The position numbers were made by a program, and so were the translations under genes. Of a DNA stretch of 53,867 nt, positions 6,700-16,699 are shown piece after piece. The number at the start of each line of letters is the position of its first letter. Positions within the stretch are counted from its first letter, which is position 1. The DNA lies in the NCBI GenBank assembly GCA_027592025.1, contig JAQCIQ010000013.1, positions 1-53,867 on the forward strand, in the 5' to 3' direction. Below the pieces are notes generated by a model, which saw only the letters and a program-made list of their open reading frames with translations, ran no database searches and had not been told where the DNA came from. The DNA comes from Bacteroidota bacterium (GTDB lineage Bacteria; Bacteroidota; Bacteroidia; Flavobacteriales; Flavobacteriaceae).

Positions 6700-8853
6700 A
6701 TGGCCATACTCAATAAAATTCGCCAACGCTCAATGGTTTTAATCATCGTGATTGCCATGGCTTTATTCTCATTTGTTTTGACTGACTTGTTCAAAAATAG
6801 TTCATTGTTTGGCAGTGGTCCGTCCACCACCATTGGTGAAATCAATGGCATCAAGATATCCCAAATAGACTTTGCACAGCAAGTGGAGAACAGACAGCGT
6901 CAAATGGGTCCAAACAGCAGTTCGGTTCAGGTTATTAATGCTGTTTGGGATCAAGAATTGCGTTCAGCGATTTTCCAATCTATTGGCGAAGATCTGGACA
7001 TGCAAGTCGGAAGAAAAGAATTGATAGACTTGATCAAACAAAGTCTCGGTGGTTATGAGGAGTTTTTGGATGATACAGGCAACTTTAGCGAGGCAAAACT
7101 CAATGGATTTATTGCTAACCTCAAGCAAATATCGCCTGAGTTTTCATTCTTAGGCGGTACTCCAATTGATTATAAATCTTGGACAGTATTTGAGAAAAAC
7201 CTTACGCAGGGCGCTTTACAAACCAATTATTTCAATCTTGTAGCATCAGGCCTTTTTGCCACATTGAACGAAGGAATGGTAATGCATCAAGCTGAAAATG
7301 AAGAAGCCGACATCAAATTCGTTCAGATTCCCTTTTCGTCAATAGCTGATAGTCTTGTAGAGCCGACCAATGACGATGTCAAGAGCTTTATCAAAATGCA
7401 CGAAAAGGAATATACGGTTGACGCTTCAAGAGGCCTACAATTCGTAGTTTTTGAAGAAAAACCATCAAAAGCCGACGAAGATCAAGTAAAAGCAAAACTA
7501 AATGAGTTGCTCGACAACCGTGTGGTGTTCAATGAAGCCACACAGTCTCAAGATACAGTGCTTGGGTTTAAGAACACTCGTGAAGTAGGAGGGTTTTTGG
7601 CTTCCAATTCTGCTTTCGCATTCAACGACCAGTTTTTAGTAAAATCAGAATTACCGCTTAATCTAGCGGATAGTCTTTATAGTCTCGAAAAGAACGTTAT
7701 CTATGGACCCTACATTCAAGAAGGCTTTTATGTCGCCACAAAACTCATTGATGTCACACAAAAACCTGATTCTGTAAAGGTTCGACACATATTAATTCCA
7801 TTCGTTGGTGGTCAGCGGGCCGATGCCTCAGTAACTAAAACCGACGCTGAAGCCAAAGTTACGGCTGACAGCATTCTTGGTTTGATAAAAACTAAGAAAT
7901 CTAAATTTACCGATTTATTGTCGTTGTCATCTGACGTGGTGAGCAATGAAAAAGAAGGTGTTATCGATTGGTTTACCTTTAACGCTGGTATGGCTGAAGA
8001 ATTTAAAGATTTTTCTTTCGACAATCCCAAAGGATCGATTGATGCAGTAAGAACTGACTTCGGCTATCACGTTATTGAAATATTGGATCAAAGTGGCAGC
8101 CAAAAATTGATAAAGCTTGCCAATTTAGCTCTGCCCATTGAACCATCCGAAGAAACTATTGACTCCGTGTTCAATGCCACTTCTAAATTTGAAATCGCTA
8201 TTGAAAATCAGGATTTTGCCAAAGTCGCGAAAGACAACTCTTATACTCTTCGTCCTGTAAGTGGATTAAGAATTTTAGACGAAAACATTCCTGGACTTGG
8301 AGTCCAAAGATCCGTTGTCAAATGGGCTTTTGATAAAGAAACTAAACTTGGAAGTGTTCGACGTTTCAACCTCAACACAGGTGGCTATGTTGTTGCCCAA
8401 TTGACTGAAGTGACAGAAGAAGGGTTAATGCCGCTTGACAAAGCTATTGTAAGAGCTCGTGGTCAAATCATGAAAAACAAAAAAGCTGAAATCATCCGAA
8501 AACGCGCTTTAGCCACTAACCTTGAGACTTTGGCTGCATCAGAGGGACAAACGGTAAAATCGGCCAGCCAACTCAAATTGACTAATCCCCTTCTGAGTGG
8601 TGTCGGTAGAGAACCTAAAATTGTAGGGGCTGCATTTGCATTAAAGGATGGTGAAACGAGTGGCTTGTTGCAAGGAGAAAACGGATTATACATGGTTCAG
8701 ATGGTCAAGAAAACTCCTGCACCTGTGCTAGAGTCCTATTTGTCTTATGCTACGCGTATTCGTCAGACCAGAGTCGGTAATGTCAACACGGAGGCCTTCA
8801 ATGCACTTAAAGCTGCTGCTGACATTGAAGACAACAGATCAGATTTTTATTAA
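6700..8853 (+). CDS. PpiD-type peptidyl-prolyl isomerase / periplasmic foldase
   Basis: A 717-residue membrane-anchored chaperone. Residues 1-33 carry the PpiD-type anchor (MAILNKIRQRSMVLIIVIAM, then ALFSFVLTDLFKN). A SurA_N-like helical region follows (to about 250). A parvulin domain lies at about 350-460, with VRHILIPF near 361 and FGYHVIEILD near 453. A second, degenerate parvulin-like or C-terminal region extends to the end. It helps fold proteins leaving the Sec translocon. The stop overlaps the convergent GHMP kinase gene by 15 bases with no terminator between. The name ppiD is apt by architecture; flavobacterial homologues are often just called SurA-domain proteins. Confidence 0.88.
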   Translation: MAILNKIRQRSMVLIIVIAMALFSFVLTDLFKNSSLFGSGPSTTIGEINGIKISQIDFAQQVENRQRQMGPNSSSVQVINAVWDQELRSAIFQSIGEDLDMQVGRKELIDLIKQSLGGYEEFLDDTGNFSEAKLNGFIANLKQISPEFSFLGGTPIDYKSWTVFEKNLTQGALQTNYFNLVASGLFATLNEGMVMHQAENEEADIKFVQIPFSSIADSLVEPTNDDVKSFIKMHEKEYTVDASRGLQFVVFEEKPSKADEDQVKAKLNELLDNRVVFNEATQSQDTVLGFKNTREVGGFLASNSAFAFNDQFLVKSELPLNLADSLYSLEKNVIYGPYIQEGFYVATKLIDVTQKPDSVKVRHILIPFVGGQRADASVTKTDAEAKVTADSILGLIKTKKSKFTDLLSLSSDVVSNEKEGVIDWFTFNAGMAEEFKDFSFDNPKGSIDAVRTDFGYHVIEILDQSGSQKLIKLANLALPIEPSEETIDSVFNATSKFEIAIENQDFAKVAKDNSYTLRPVSGLRILDENIPGLGVQRSVVKWAFDKETKLGSVRRFNLNTGGYVVAQLTEVTEEGLMPLDKAIVRARGQIMKNKKAEIIRKRALATNLETLAASEGQTVKSASQLKLTNPLLSGVGREPKIVGAAFALKDGETSGLLQGENGLYMVQMVKKTPAPVLESYLSYATRIRQTRVGNVNTEAFNALKAAADIEDNRSDFY

Positions 8854-9750
8854 TTGGCGATACGCTTGGATGGTTTTGAATCCCTTGGGTTCAAAATAAC
8901 TGCGTACCGCTTTTTCAGACCCTGTTGCTAAGACATAATCTCCTCCCCAGCCTCCAAGGCTCATAAGGGTTCCTGAAAAGTCGGGAAATAGTGTCTCTGA
9001 TATTTTGGGTATCCCTATTGCTGAAGAAATAATAGTTTCGTGTCGCTCTATCAATTCGCAAAACAATTCTAAGGTTTGACATCGTGTCAAACGCTGTGCT
9101 ATTTCGTTCACTTCTTGAATGGCATTTGCATCAGCTGGTCCCTTCTTTGCATAGTGACGTATAGACTCTCTACTGTTTTGTTTATTATTCATGTGAACAA
9201 ACCACAATGACTCGTGAAATTCAGGTTCAAAAGGTGCTGAAAGAATGGTTGACTCACCATCTAATCGCTGATAATAAATGGGCCCATCGCTGCTGGCGCA
9301 GGCAATGTCATAACCACTACCCCCAAAAACTTCATCATTTAAGGTATAGGGATTTACATTTGCCCATTGTGCCAAATTATTGATCAATGTAGAAGACGAT
9401 CCTAACCCCCAGTTTGTGGGAAATTCCAAATGGGATTGCATCAAATATCCATGTTGCTCAAATAAAGATGGTTTTAGAGAATAGATATGCCTCAAGGCCA
9501 GCAAAACATGATAGTACTCCAATTTCTTATTCACTAACTCTGTACCGCTGATCTGATCAAGATTTAGAGTAAAGTCAAGCCATGTCTTCTGATCGACCGT
9601 GGTGCTTTTCCATTGAATAACCCGCTGCGAAATTGGTCGCACAGTTAGACTTTGCCCCAACTTTGTCGGCACTGCCAAAGCCATAGCTCCATCGAGAACA
9701 AGGTATTCACCTGTGATCAACAATTTACCGTGGCTGTGATAAGTCAGCAT
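8839..9750 (-). CDS. GYDIA-family GHMP kinase (mevalonate pathway)
   Basis: A 303-residue GHMP-superfamily small-molecule kinase. The N-terminus has HGKLLITGEYLVLDGAMALAVPT, typical of mevalonate and phosphomevalonate kinases. The ATP loop is PTNWGLGSSS (111-120), and the family-naming GGSGYDIA is at 143-150. A C-terminal MSLGGWGGDYVLATG matches motif 3. It sits directly downstream of HMG-CoA reductase, with the reductase stop and the kinase ATG meeting at 9750, so it probably phosphorylates mevalonate or a phosphorylated derivative in isoprenoid synthesis. The exact substrate cannot be told from sequence. Its 3' end overlaps the PpiD gene by 15 bp. Confidence 0.85.
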   Translation of the reverse strand: MLTYHSHGKLLITGEYLVLDGAMALAVPTKLGQSLTVRPISQRVIQWKSTTVDQKTWLDFTLNLDQISGTELVNKKLEYYHVLLALRHIYSLKPSLFEQHGYLMQSHLEFPTNWGLGSSSTLINNLAQWANVNPYTLNDEVFGGSGYDIACASSDGPIYYQRLDGESTILSAPFEPEFHESLWFVHMNNKQNSRESIRHYAKKGPADANAIQEVNEIAQRLTRCQTLELFCELIERHETIISSAIGIPKISETLFPDFSGTLMSLGGWGGDYVLATGSEKAVRSYFEPKGFKTIQAYRQLIKI

Positions 9751-11075
9751 TATTGGTTTGTATTTCTGAGACTTTGGAGTACTGTGTGAACCGTATTAGG
9801 AGTAACCGTGTCGGTTTTGAAATGATCAACAAGTTGCCTTTTTTCATGCTCATTGGCTCCCAACTGATTGGCAATATTCAACAGATGCATTTTCATATGC
9901 CCTTGTTGAATGCCAGTAGTCACTAACGAGCCAATGGCACCAAAATTTTGAGCAAGTCCAGCCACAGCAGTAATTGACATCAACTGCCGAGCGTTAGGAT
10001 TTTGGAGCATTTCAAGGGCTAGACGAACCAAAGGATGCAACTGAGTTAACCCGCCTACAGTACCCAATGCTAAAGGAATATCCATCCAAAATGTAAATTG
10101 TCCATTTTCGACTTTAGCGTGAGTTAAAGAACTGTATTGACCGCTTCTGGACGCATAAGCATGAACTCCCGCTTCGACGGCTCTAAAATCATTGCCTGTG
10201 GCCAATACCACCGCGTCTACCCCATTCATGATGCCTTTGTTGTGTGTGACAGCTCTGTAGGGCTCCACCTCTGCAATGCGAACTGCTCGACAAAATTTAT
10301 CAGCAAACTCTTCAGCTGACATACCCTTAACGGTAAGCTCGGCAACCGGGCAACTGACAGAAGCCCTTACCAAACAGTCAGGAACATAGTTTGACAATAT
10401 GCTCATGACAATATCTATTGGATGCTCAAGAGCATAAGATTCATTATGCATCGACCAGTTTTCTTTGAACACGGAGGCCAGTTTTTCGAGGCAAGAATTA
10501 ATAAAATTGGCCCCCATGGCATCCACAGTTTCAAACGTGGCGTGAATTTGATAATAATGAGCCAGTTGATCTGTTTTATTGACTAATTCAATTGAAAGCA
10601 ATCCGCCACCGCGTTTCTCCATGCTTGCAGTGATGTCAGCTATTGAGCTTTTTAAAAGAGGTTTGATCGTATCAAAATAACTCTGGAGCTCTTGCTTTTC
10701 GCCCGAATAGGTAAAATGAACTTGTCCTGACTTAATAGTCTTTAAAATTTCTGTTTGAAACCCTCCTCTTTCCAACCAAAACTTAGCGGCTTTACTCGCT
10801 GCCGCCACAACCGAACTTTCTTCAATGGCCATTGGAATAGTCAACATTTGCCCGTCAATCAAAAAATTGGGAGCTACGCCAAGTGGGAGGTAGTAATTGG
10901 TAATTGTATTTTCAATGAACTCGTCATGCAATTGCTGAACAGCTGTATCGGAATGCCAATAGCGCTCAATGATTTTTACGCCTTCTTTTGGATCGGCAAA
11001 ATATTTATCCGCAATCCATGAAATTTTTTCTGATTTAGACCATTTTGAAAACCCACTTACTCCTTTTGACATCAT
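9750..11075 (-). CDS. mvaA: hydroxymethylglutaryl-CoA reductase, class II type
   Basis: Reduces HMG-CoA to mevalonate (or the reverse in degradative relatives). The 441-residue soluble protein lacks a membrane domain. Motifs: MAIEESSVVAAASKAAKFW with the expected catalytic Glu85, DAMGAN cofactor motif (185-190), RAVTHNKGIMNG with Lys280, DAVVLATGNDFRAVEAG with Asp287, GTVGGLTQLHP, and a C-terminal His in GHMKMHLLNIA. Two Met codons open the frame; either could start. Coupled to the GHMP kinase, it supports a mevalonate rather than MEP route to isoprenoids, a feature shared by many Flavobacteriia. A promoter match lies just upstream (11092-11123). Confidence 0.93.
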   Translation of the reverse strand: MMSKGVSGFSKWSKSEKISWIADKYFADPKEGVKIIERYWHSDTAVQQLHDEFIENTITNYYLPLGVAPNFLIDGQMLTIPMAIEESSVVAAASKAAKFWLERGGFQTEILKTIKSGQVHFTYSGEKQELQSYFDTIKPLLKSSIADITASMEKRGGGLLSIELVNKTDQLAHYYQIHATFETVDAMGANFINSCLEKLASVFKENWSMHNESYALEHPIDIVMSILSNYVPDCLVRASVSCPVAELTVKGMSAEEFADKFCRAVRIAEVEPYRAVTHNKGIMNGVDAVVLATGNDFRAVEAGVHAYASRSGQYSSLTHAKVENGQFTFWMDIPLALGTVGGLTQLHPLVRLALEMLQNPNARQLMSITAVAGLAQNFGAIGSLVTTGIQQGHMKMHLLNIANQLGANEHEKRQLVDHFKTDTVTPNTVHTVLQSLRNTNQ

Positions 11076-11091
11076 AATTAATTGAATCCTA

Positions 11092-11123
11092 CAAAGATAC
11101 TATTCTTGGCACATATGTTGAAA
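11092..11123 (-). promoter_or_regulatory. promoter of the HMG-CoA reductase/GHMP kinase operon
   Basis: On the minus strand TTTC (11123-11120) is followed after 20 nt by TATCTTTG (11099-11092). This fits TTTG-N20-TAnnTTTG with one mismatch, 17 nt before the start codon. Confidence 0.5.
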
Positions 11124-11199
11124 TTAATTAACCTGAAGGAAGGAGTAAATTCAAAATTTGTCCTTTTTTTTCTTTATTATTGACGTACCTATTAATTAA

Positions 11200-13374
11200 A
11201 TGATGCGAAGCAAACTACTTTTTCTCACCTACGTTCTATTATCCACATTCATTTTTGCGCAAAACAAACAAATTACAGTTGAAGCACTTTGGGACGGAAC
11301 CTTCAGTACCAGAGGCATTCCGTCGCTGCATTCCATGAATGATGGCAAAAGATATGCAACTTACAATTCCAATCGTTCCAATCAATCTGTAAGCGTTGAT
11401 GTTTATGAATACAGCACTAATACAAAAACCGAAACTGTACTCAGTACTCAAAGTAACTCAGACTTGCCCGATTTTTCAGATTACCAGTTTAGCCCAGACG
11501 AATCAAAACTCCTACTCTCTACTGAGATGGAGTCCATTTATCGTCGATCGGCCAAAGGGATTTTTTATGTAGTGGATGTTGGGGGTGACAATTTGATTCA
11601 AATTTCGGATCACAGAATCCAAGAGCCCACCTTTTCGCCTGATGCCACAAAAGTGGCCTATGGTTATGAAAACAATTTGTTCGTTTTTGACCTTTCAACG
11701 CTAACAACCAAGCAAATTACTTTTGACGGCGAGCCCAACGCCATCATCAATGGCATTACTGACTGGGTTTATGAAGAGGAATTTTCATTTGTAAGGGCTT
11801 TTGAATGGAACTCAGATGGCAGTCAAATTGCCTACATCAGATTTGATGAACGCGCCGTGCCAGAATTTTCTATGGACGTTTATGGAACCTCCTTATACCC
11901 ACAACAACAAGTGTTTAAATACCCTAAAGCTGGTGAATCAAATTCTATTGTATCCCTACATGTGTATCATTTAGCCCAAGGAAATTCCGAGGAAATCCGT
12001 TTACCTGAGCTCTATGAAGATTTCTATATTCCTCGTATTCGATGGACTCAAAAGGCATCAGTGCTGAGTGCTCAATTCATGAACAGACATCAGAATAAAT
12101 TGGACCTGTGGTTGATCGACTCTACATCGAAGTCAGCGCAACTCGTTTTATCTGAAACTGATGAGGCATACATCGATGTTACCTTCGATTTGAAGTTTCT
12201 TCAAGACAACAGTTTTATTTGGACCAGTGAAAAAGACGGCTACAACCATGTCTATCATTACAGTGAAAAAGGCAAATTGATCAAACAAATTACCTCTGGA
12301 AACTGGGATGTTACGGAACTGTATGGCGTCGATCCAATAAATGAGACTTTATATTACCAATCTGTAGAAACAGGATCAATCAACCGAGCAGTTTTCCGAA
12401 TTGATCTTGACGGCAGAAACAAAAAGCTGTTGACCAATCCGACAGGAACAAATAACGCCAAGTTCAGTGCAGATTTCACTTACTTTATCAATACTTATTC
12501 GGACAACAAGACTCCTCCTGTTTATACATTAAACGATTCTAAGTCTGGCACTGCCCTGCGAACAATTCGTGATAACCAAAGCCTTATAGATCGACTGAAA
12601 GAATACAATTTGGCGGAAAAAGAATTTGGCACCATGTTGGTCAATGGTCATGAAGTCAATATGTACATGATCAAGCCTACAGATTTTGATCCGTCTCGGT
12701 CTTATCCTCTTTTGATGTATCAGTACTCAGGTCCAGGATCTCAAAATGTGTCGGATCAATGGAATTCGACCAACGACTATTGGCATCAAATGTTGGCTAA
12801 ACAAGGCTATATAGTGGCTTGTATTGATGGTATAGGAACAGGTTATAAGGGGGCAAAGTTTAAAAAAGCTACCTACCTCGATTTAGTTCATTTGGAAACC
12901 GAAGATCAAATTGAGGCTGCTCGGCAACTGGGGCAAAGAAGTTACATTGACGCTTCAAGAATCGGAATTTGGGGATGGAGCTTTGGTGGTCACATCTCTA
13001 CCAATAGCCTGCTGAAAGGCAATGACGTTTTTAAAATGGGTATTGCGGTAGCACCTGTTACTTCCTGGCGCTTCTATGACACCATTTATACCGAACGCTA
13101 TCTCCGCACCCCTCAAGAAAATCCTAAGGGGTATGATAGCAACTCACCTGTGAACTATCCCGAACTCTTGAAGGGATCTTTTTTGTTGGTTCATGGCTCA
13201 GCTGACGACAATGTTCATTTGCAAAACTCGACAAGAATGGCTCGTGCTTTGATCCTAGAAAATAAGCCTTTTGATTGGGCCATTTACCCAGATTACGATC
13301 ACGGCATTTATGGTGGAAAAACTCGTTTGCACCTCTTTACTAAATTGACTAAATTTATCAAATCCAATTTGTAA
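11200..13374 (+). CDS. dipeptidyl peptidase IV (S9B)
   Basis: A 724-residue exported serine peptidase that removes dipeptides, typically X-Pro or X-Ala, from peptide N-termini. Signal peptide about 1-20 (LLFLTYVLLSTFIFAQ). The N-terminal beta-propeller (DPPIV_N) includes the double-Glu substrate motif DWVYEEEFSF (Glu192-194). The C-terminal alpha/beta-hydrolase domain has the nucleophile GWSFGG (Ser594), Asp669 in SADDNVH and His701 in DYDHGIY. All catalytic residues are intact. It stands immediately upstream of two POT di/tripeptide transporters, so its products can be taken up by its neighbours. The stop codon lies in a 14-bp tandem duplication. It is divergent from the mevalonate operon. 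Confidence 0.93.
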   Translation: MMRSKLLFLTYVLLSTFIFAQNKQITVEALWDGTFSTRGIPSLHSMNDGKRYATYNSNRSNQSVSVDVYEYSTNTKTETVLSTQSNSDLPDFSDYQFSPDESKLLLSTEMESIYRRSAKGIFYVVDVGGDNLIQISDHRIQEPTFSPDATKVAYGYENNLFVFDLSTLTTKQITFDGEPNAIINGITDWVYEEEFSFVRAFEWNSDGSQIAYIRFDERAVPEFSMDVYGTSLYPQQQVFKYPKAGESNSIVSLHVYHLAQGNSEEIRLPELYEDFYIPRIRWTQKASVLSAQFMNRHQNKLDLWLIDSTSKSAQLVLSETDEAYIDVTFDLKFLQDNSFIWTSEKDGYNHVYHYSEKGKLIKQITSGNWDVTELYGVDPINETLYYQSVETGSINRAVFRIDLDGRNKKLLTNPTGTNNAKFSADFTYFINTYSDNKTPPVYTLNDSKSGTALRTIRDNQSLIDRLKEYNLAEKEFGTMLVNGHEVNMYMIKPTDFDPSRSYPLLMYQYSGPGSQNVSDQWNSTNDYWHQMLAKQGYIVACIDGIGTGYKGAKFKKATYLDLVHLETEDQIEAARQLGQRSYIDASRIGIWGWSFGGHISTNSLLKGNDVFKMGIAVAPVTSWRFYDTIYTERYLRTPQENPKGYDSNSPVNYPELLKGSFLLVHGSADDNVHLQNSTRMARALILENKPFDWAIYPDYDHGIYGGKTRLHLFTKLTKFIKSNL

Positions 13375-13393
13375 CAATTAATTTGTAACAATT
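13366..13393. repeat. perfect 14-bp tandem duplication at the DPP-IV stop codon
   Basis: AATTTGTAACAATT occurs twice head to tail (13366-13379 and 13380-13393). The first copy contains the TAA stop of the peptidase; the second ends 4 nt before the next ATG. It looks like a recent replication-slippage duplication that lengthened the intergenic gap. Confidence 0.9.
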
Positions 13394-13397
13394 TAAT

Positions 13398-14930
13398 ATG
13401 ACTCAATCTTCTATCTCTCAAAAAACCATTTTTGGACATCCAGCAGGATTGTTTGTCTTATTCTTTACCGAAATGTGGGAGCGCTTTTCTTTCTATGGAA
13501 TGAAAGCGCTTTTGATTTTTTACCTGACCAAATACTTACTTTTTACCGATAACGCGGGCAATCTCCTAATTGGAGGTTATGCCGCTCTAGTGTACGCTAT
13601 CCCAGTCGTTGGAGGATTTATTGCCGACCGGTATTTGGGTTTCAGAAAATCTATTGTTTTGGGAGGTATTTTACTGGTTATTGGTCACTTAGGAATGGCC
13701 TATGAAGGCAATGCGGCGACAGCTTCTCTGACAGGAGAAATCACCCGGGACGAGTTTGCCTTACAGGCGTTTTACTTCTCTTTATCCTTTATTATTGTTG
13801 GAGTTGGGTTTTTGAAGGCCAACATATCTTCACTAGTCGGAGAGCTCTATTCAGTTGGGGACAATCGCAGAGACTCTGGGTTTACCATTTTCTACATGGG
13901 CATCAATCTAGGATCTTTTATTGCCACTTTGCTGTGTGGTTGGCTCGGTGAAACCTACGGATGGAGCTACGGATTTGGAGCTGCTGGTGTTGGGATGTTA
14001 CTGGGTCTTATCACTTTTATTTTAGGTAAAAAAACTCTTCAAGGTAAAGGCGAATCTACTAATCCAGAGTTCTTAGATAAAAAGACCTTTGGCATCAAAA
14101 ACGAATGGATTATTTACGCAACAAGCGTGCTGTCAACAGCCGTGATTTGGCAAATGGTTCAGAGCCATAGTGTTGTTCAAAATCTGCTCATTGTAGCTGG
14201 TGCAGCTTCGTTCCTTTACATCGTTTGGTATGCCTTAACTCAATTGGATAAGGTGGCGCGCGAGCAACTTGGCGCCTTAACCATACTCATTATTTTTACG
14301 GTCATTTTTTGGGCTCTCTTTGAGCAAGCCTATACATCAATGAATTTATTTGCCGACAGAATCTTGGATCGAGGAGATATTCAAGCCAGTGCTTTTTTGA
14401 GTTTAAACGCTTTGTTTATTATTATCCTAGCTCCTGTGTTTGCGTGGATGTGGGTGAAACTTGGGAAATACAACCCTAATACTGCGGTAAAGTTTTCGCT
14501 GGCCATTATGCTGGTTGGTTTAGGATTTGGTGCCCTCGTTATGGGAATCAATACGTCTGGGCTGGGCAAAGTCGCCATGTTTTGGATGGTATTGACCTAT
14601 TTGCTTCATACTTGCGGAGAGTTGTGTCTTTCCCCGGTTGGGCTGTCGGCGGTAACCAAATTATCTCCCCATAAAATTGTTGGTTTCATGATGGGAGTTT
14701 GGTTTTTAGCTACCGCCAGTTCTGAATTCATCGCTTCTGTTTTGGCCAATATTGCTTCGGTAGAAACTACTGCTGGCGAAATAACTGATCTTGCAGTTGC
14801 CAAGGAGAGTTATTTGACATTGTTTAACTATTTATTTTACACCGGAGTTGGTGTTGGATTATTCCTCTTAGCACTTTCGCCCGTTATCAAAAAGTTGATG
14901 CACGGCGTCGACAGAGAACTAAATACATAA
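13398..14930 (+). CDS. POT-family di/tripeptide:proton symporter (first copy)
   Basis: A 510-residue inner-membrane MFS transporter of the POT/PTR2 family. The family signature appears as GHPAGLFVLFFTEMWERFSFYGM in the first helix (residues 13-35). Also present are YAIPVVGGFIADRYLG after helix 2, FLKANISSLVGELY and DSGFTIFYMGINLGSF (PTR2 motif), and FWALFEQAYTSMNLFADR in the second half. About 14 hydrophobic segments are seen. The ExxER-like motif (EMWER) used for proton coupling is intact. It follows DPP-IV by 23 nt and precedes a paralogue by 5 nt. It probably imports dipeptides produced by DPP-IV. Confidence 0.92.
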   Translation: MTQSSISQKTIFGHPAGLFVLFFTEMWERFSFYGMKALLIFYLTKYLLFTDNAGNLLIGGYAALVYAIPVVGGFIADRYLGFRKSIVLGGILLVIGHLGMAYEGNAATASLTGEITRDEFALQAFYFSLSFIIVGVGFLKANISSLVGELYSVGDNRRDSGFTIFYMGINLGSFIATLLCGWLGETYGWSYGFGAAGVGMLLGLITFILGKKTLQGKGESTNPEFLDKKTFGIKNEWIIYATSVLSTAVIWQMVQSHSVVQNLLIVAGAASFLYIVWYALTQLDKVAREQLGALTILIIFTVIFWALFEQAYTSMNLFADRILDRGDIQASAFLSLNALFIIILAPVFAWMWVKLGKYNPNTAVKFSLAIMLVGLGFGALVMGINTSGLGKVAMFWMVLTYLLHTCGELCLSPVGLSAVTKLSPHKIVGFMMGVWFLATASSEFIASVLANIASVETTAGEITDLAVAKESYLTLFNYLFYTGVGVGLFLLALSPVIKKLMHGVDRELNT

Positions 14931-14935
14931 TTACC

Positions 14936-16681
14936 ATGAAAACGAATATCGAAAGTTTATTTAAGGACAAAGTATTGGGTCATCCAGCAGGTCTGTTTGT
15001 TTTATTTTTTACAGAAATGTGGGAGCGTTTTTCTTACTACGGCATGCGAGCCCTATTGGTTATGTTTTTTACCGCCTCCCTTCTTGACGGTGGCTGGGGC
15101 TGGCCCAGAGAACATGCCTTTGCCATTTTTGGGACCTACACTTCACTGGTGTATTTATCCACCTTATTAGGAGGCTATTTTGCCGACAAAGTCATAGGTT
15201 TTCGATATGCTGTTTTACTTGGAGCCCTATTGATGACCTTGGGTCATGCTTCAATGGCGATGGAATCTTCATTCTTTATTTATTTGGGATTGACACTTCT
15301 GGTGTTTGGTAGTGGATTTTTTAAGCCCAACATGACTTCTATTATTTCTGAAATGTATGTAACCAAACCCGAGAAAAAGGACGGTGCTTATACCATATTT
15401 TATATGGGTGTAAACGCTGGTGCATTCTTAGGTATTTTGTTGTGTGGCTATTTAGGAGAAACTGTTGGATGGTCTTGGGGCTTTGGATTGGCAGGAGTGT
15501 TCATGCTATTTGGTCTGCTACAGTTTTGGTTGGCTCAAGATATTTTCGGTAGTATAGGCTTAAAGCCGATTCAAGCTGAAAAAGACAAAGCGATTGCTGA
15601 AGGAGAGCCGAAATTAAATCCATTTACAAATTTACATTTGTCCATCATTGCAGTTTCCGCTGCCCTTGGTTTGGCTTGGATATTCAATGATCCTATTTCC
15701 AAAATATCTGGAGGTGAACACAATATATTTAATTTTTCCTTATTTGGACTGGACGGTTCAACCGCAGCCATTTTAGCAGCATTAGGTCTCTTCGTATTGC
15801 TGCTATTGCTGCGAATTCCTCTATACGACAAGGTAACGCGCGACCGCATGTTGGCCGTGATTTTCTTTGCATTTGTAACCATTTTCTTTTGGGCTATTTT
15901 CGAGCAAGCACCTAGTTCTTTAACAATCTTCGCTCGAGATTATACACAACGCATTCTCGAGGGCAATGCTGCAAACATATTCAAAATTGTCAACTCCTTG
16001 ATGACCATAATTCCTCTTGGAATCATCTCTTGGGTATTAACTTTATTATTCAGAAAGACCTTCAATCAATACGGTGTTTCAAACTTGATTTTAGCGACAA
16101 GTTTTGTCATCATTTGGGGAATTGCGATTTGGATGCTCAACACCGAATTTCAGAAAGAAGTAGCAGAAGTCCCCGCGTCTTGGTTTGGCGTTTTAAATTC
16201 CCTATTCATCATTGCAATGGCTCCTTTATTCTCCAAATGGTGGGAGAGCAAATACAACCCTAACGCTAATATGAAATACGCTATTGGCATGACGCTTCTA
16301 GGCATTGGTATGGCCTGTGTTGCAATAGGATCGGCAGATATTCCTGTAGGCGCCAAAACAGCCTCGGTCAGCATGATTTGGTTAATTTTAGTTTATTTTT
16401 TCCACACCATGGGAGAATTGTGTATTTCACCAGTAGCACTGTCCTACGTGAGTAAATTGGTACCTGGCCGAATGATTGCAATGATGTTTGGTATTTGGTA
16501 TTTGGCTGTAGCCATTGGCATGAAATTAGCAGGCGTTTTTGGCGAGTCTTCCGAAGCAATAGCCAAAACAGAAGGTTTGAGTTATTTCTTCTGGTTGCTG
16601 ACAGCGGTAGCAGTTGGACTGGGTGTTCTGTCACTTTTGTTGTTCCCTGTTGTTAAAAAGTTAATGCACGGTGTGCGATAA
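14936..16681 (+). CDS. POT-family di/tripeptide:proton symporter (second copy)
   Basis: A 581-residue paralogue of the preceding transporter. It shares the opening GHPAGLFVLFFTEMWERFS, DGAYTIFYMGVNAGAFLG and FFWAIFEQAPSSLTIFARDY. It is about 70 residues longer, mostly from central segments between helices (about residues 195-260 and after 290). The stretch FHTMGELCISPVALSYVSKL matches FHTCGELCLSPVGLSAVTKL-type segments of the first copy. The 5-nt spacing implies one transcript. Differences in the central region may mean different substrate range; that is inference. Probably arose by tandem duplication long ago, as the two are clearly diverged. Confidence 0.92.
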   Translation: MKTNIESLFKDKVLGHPAGLFVLFFTEMWERFSYYGMRALLVMFFTASLLDGGWGWPREHAFAIFGTYTSLVYLSTLLGGYFADKVIGFRYAVLLGALLMTLGHASMAMESSFFIYLGLTLLVFGSGFFKPNMTSIISEMYVTKPEKKDGAYTIFYMGVNAGAFLGILLCGYLGETVGWSWGFGLAGVFMLFGLLQFWLAQDIFGSIGLKPIQAEKDKAIAEGEPKLNPFTNLHLSIIAVSAALGLAWIFNDPISKISGGEHNIFNFSLFGLDGSTAAILAALGLFVLLLLLRIPLYDKVTRDRMLAVIFFAFVTIFFWAIFEQAPSSLTIFARDYTQRILEGNAANIFKIVNSLMTIIPLGIISWVLTLLFRKTFNQYGVSNLILATSFVIIWGIAIWMLNTEFQKEVAEVPASWFGVLNSLFIIAMAPLFSKWWESKYNPNANMKYAIGMTLLGIGMACVAIGSADIPVGAKTASVSMIWLILVYFFHTMGELCISPVALSYVSKLVPGRMIAMMFGIWYLAVAIGMKLAGVFGESSEAIAKTEGLSYFFWLLTAVAVGLGVLSLLLFPVVKKLMHGVR

Positions 16682-16699
16682 TAAACCTATTAAAACTTA

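Noticed and set aside
11142-11176. Weak hairpin with a T8 run upstream of DPP-IV (AAGGA...TCCTT)
   Set aside because: The stem has mismatches and a bulge, and it lies between divergent genes where no plus-strand transcript is expected to end.
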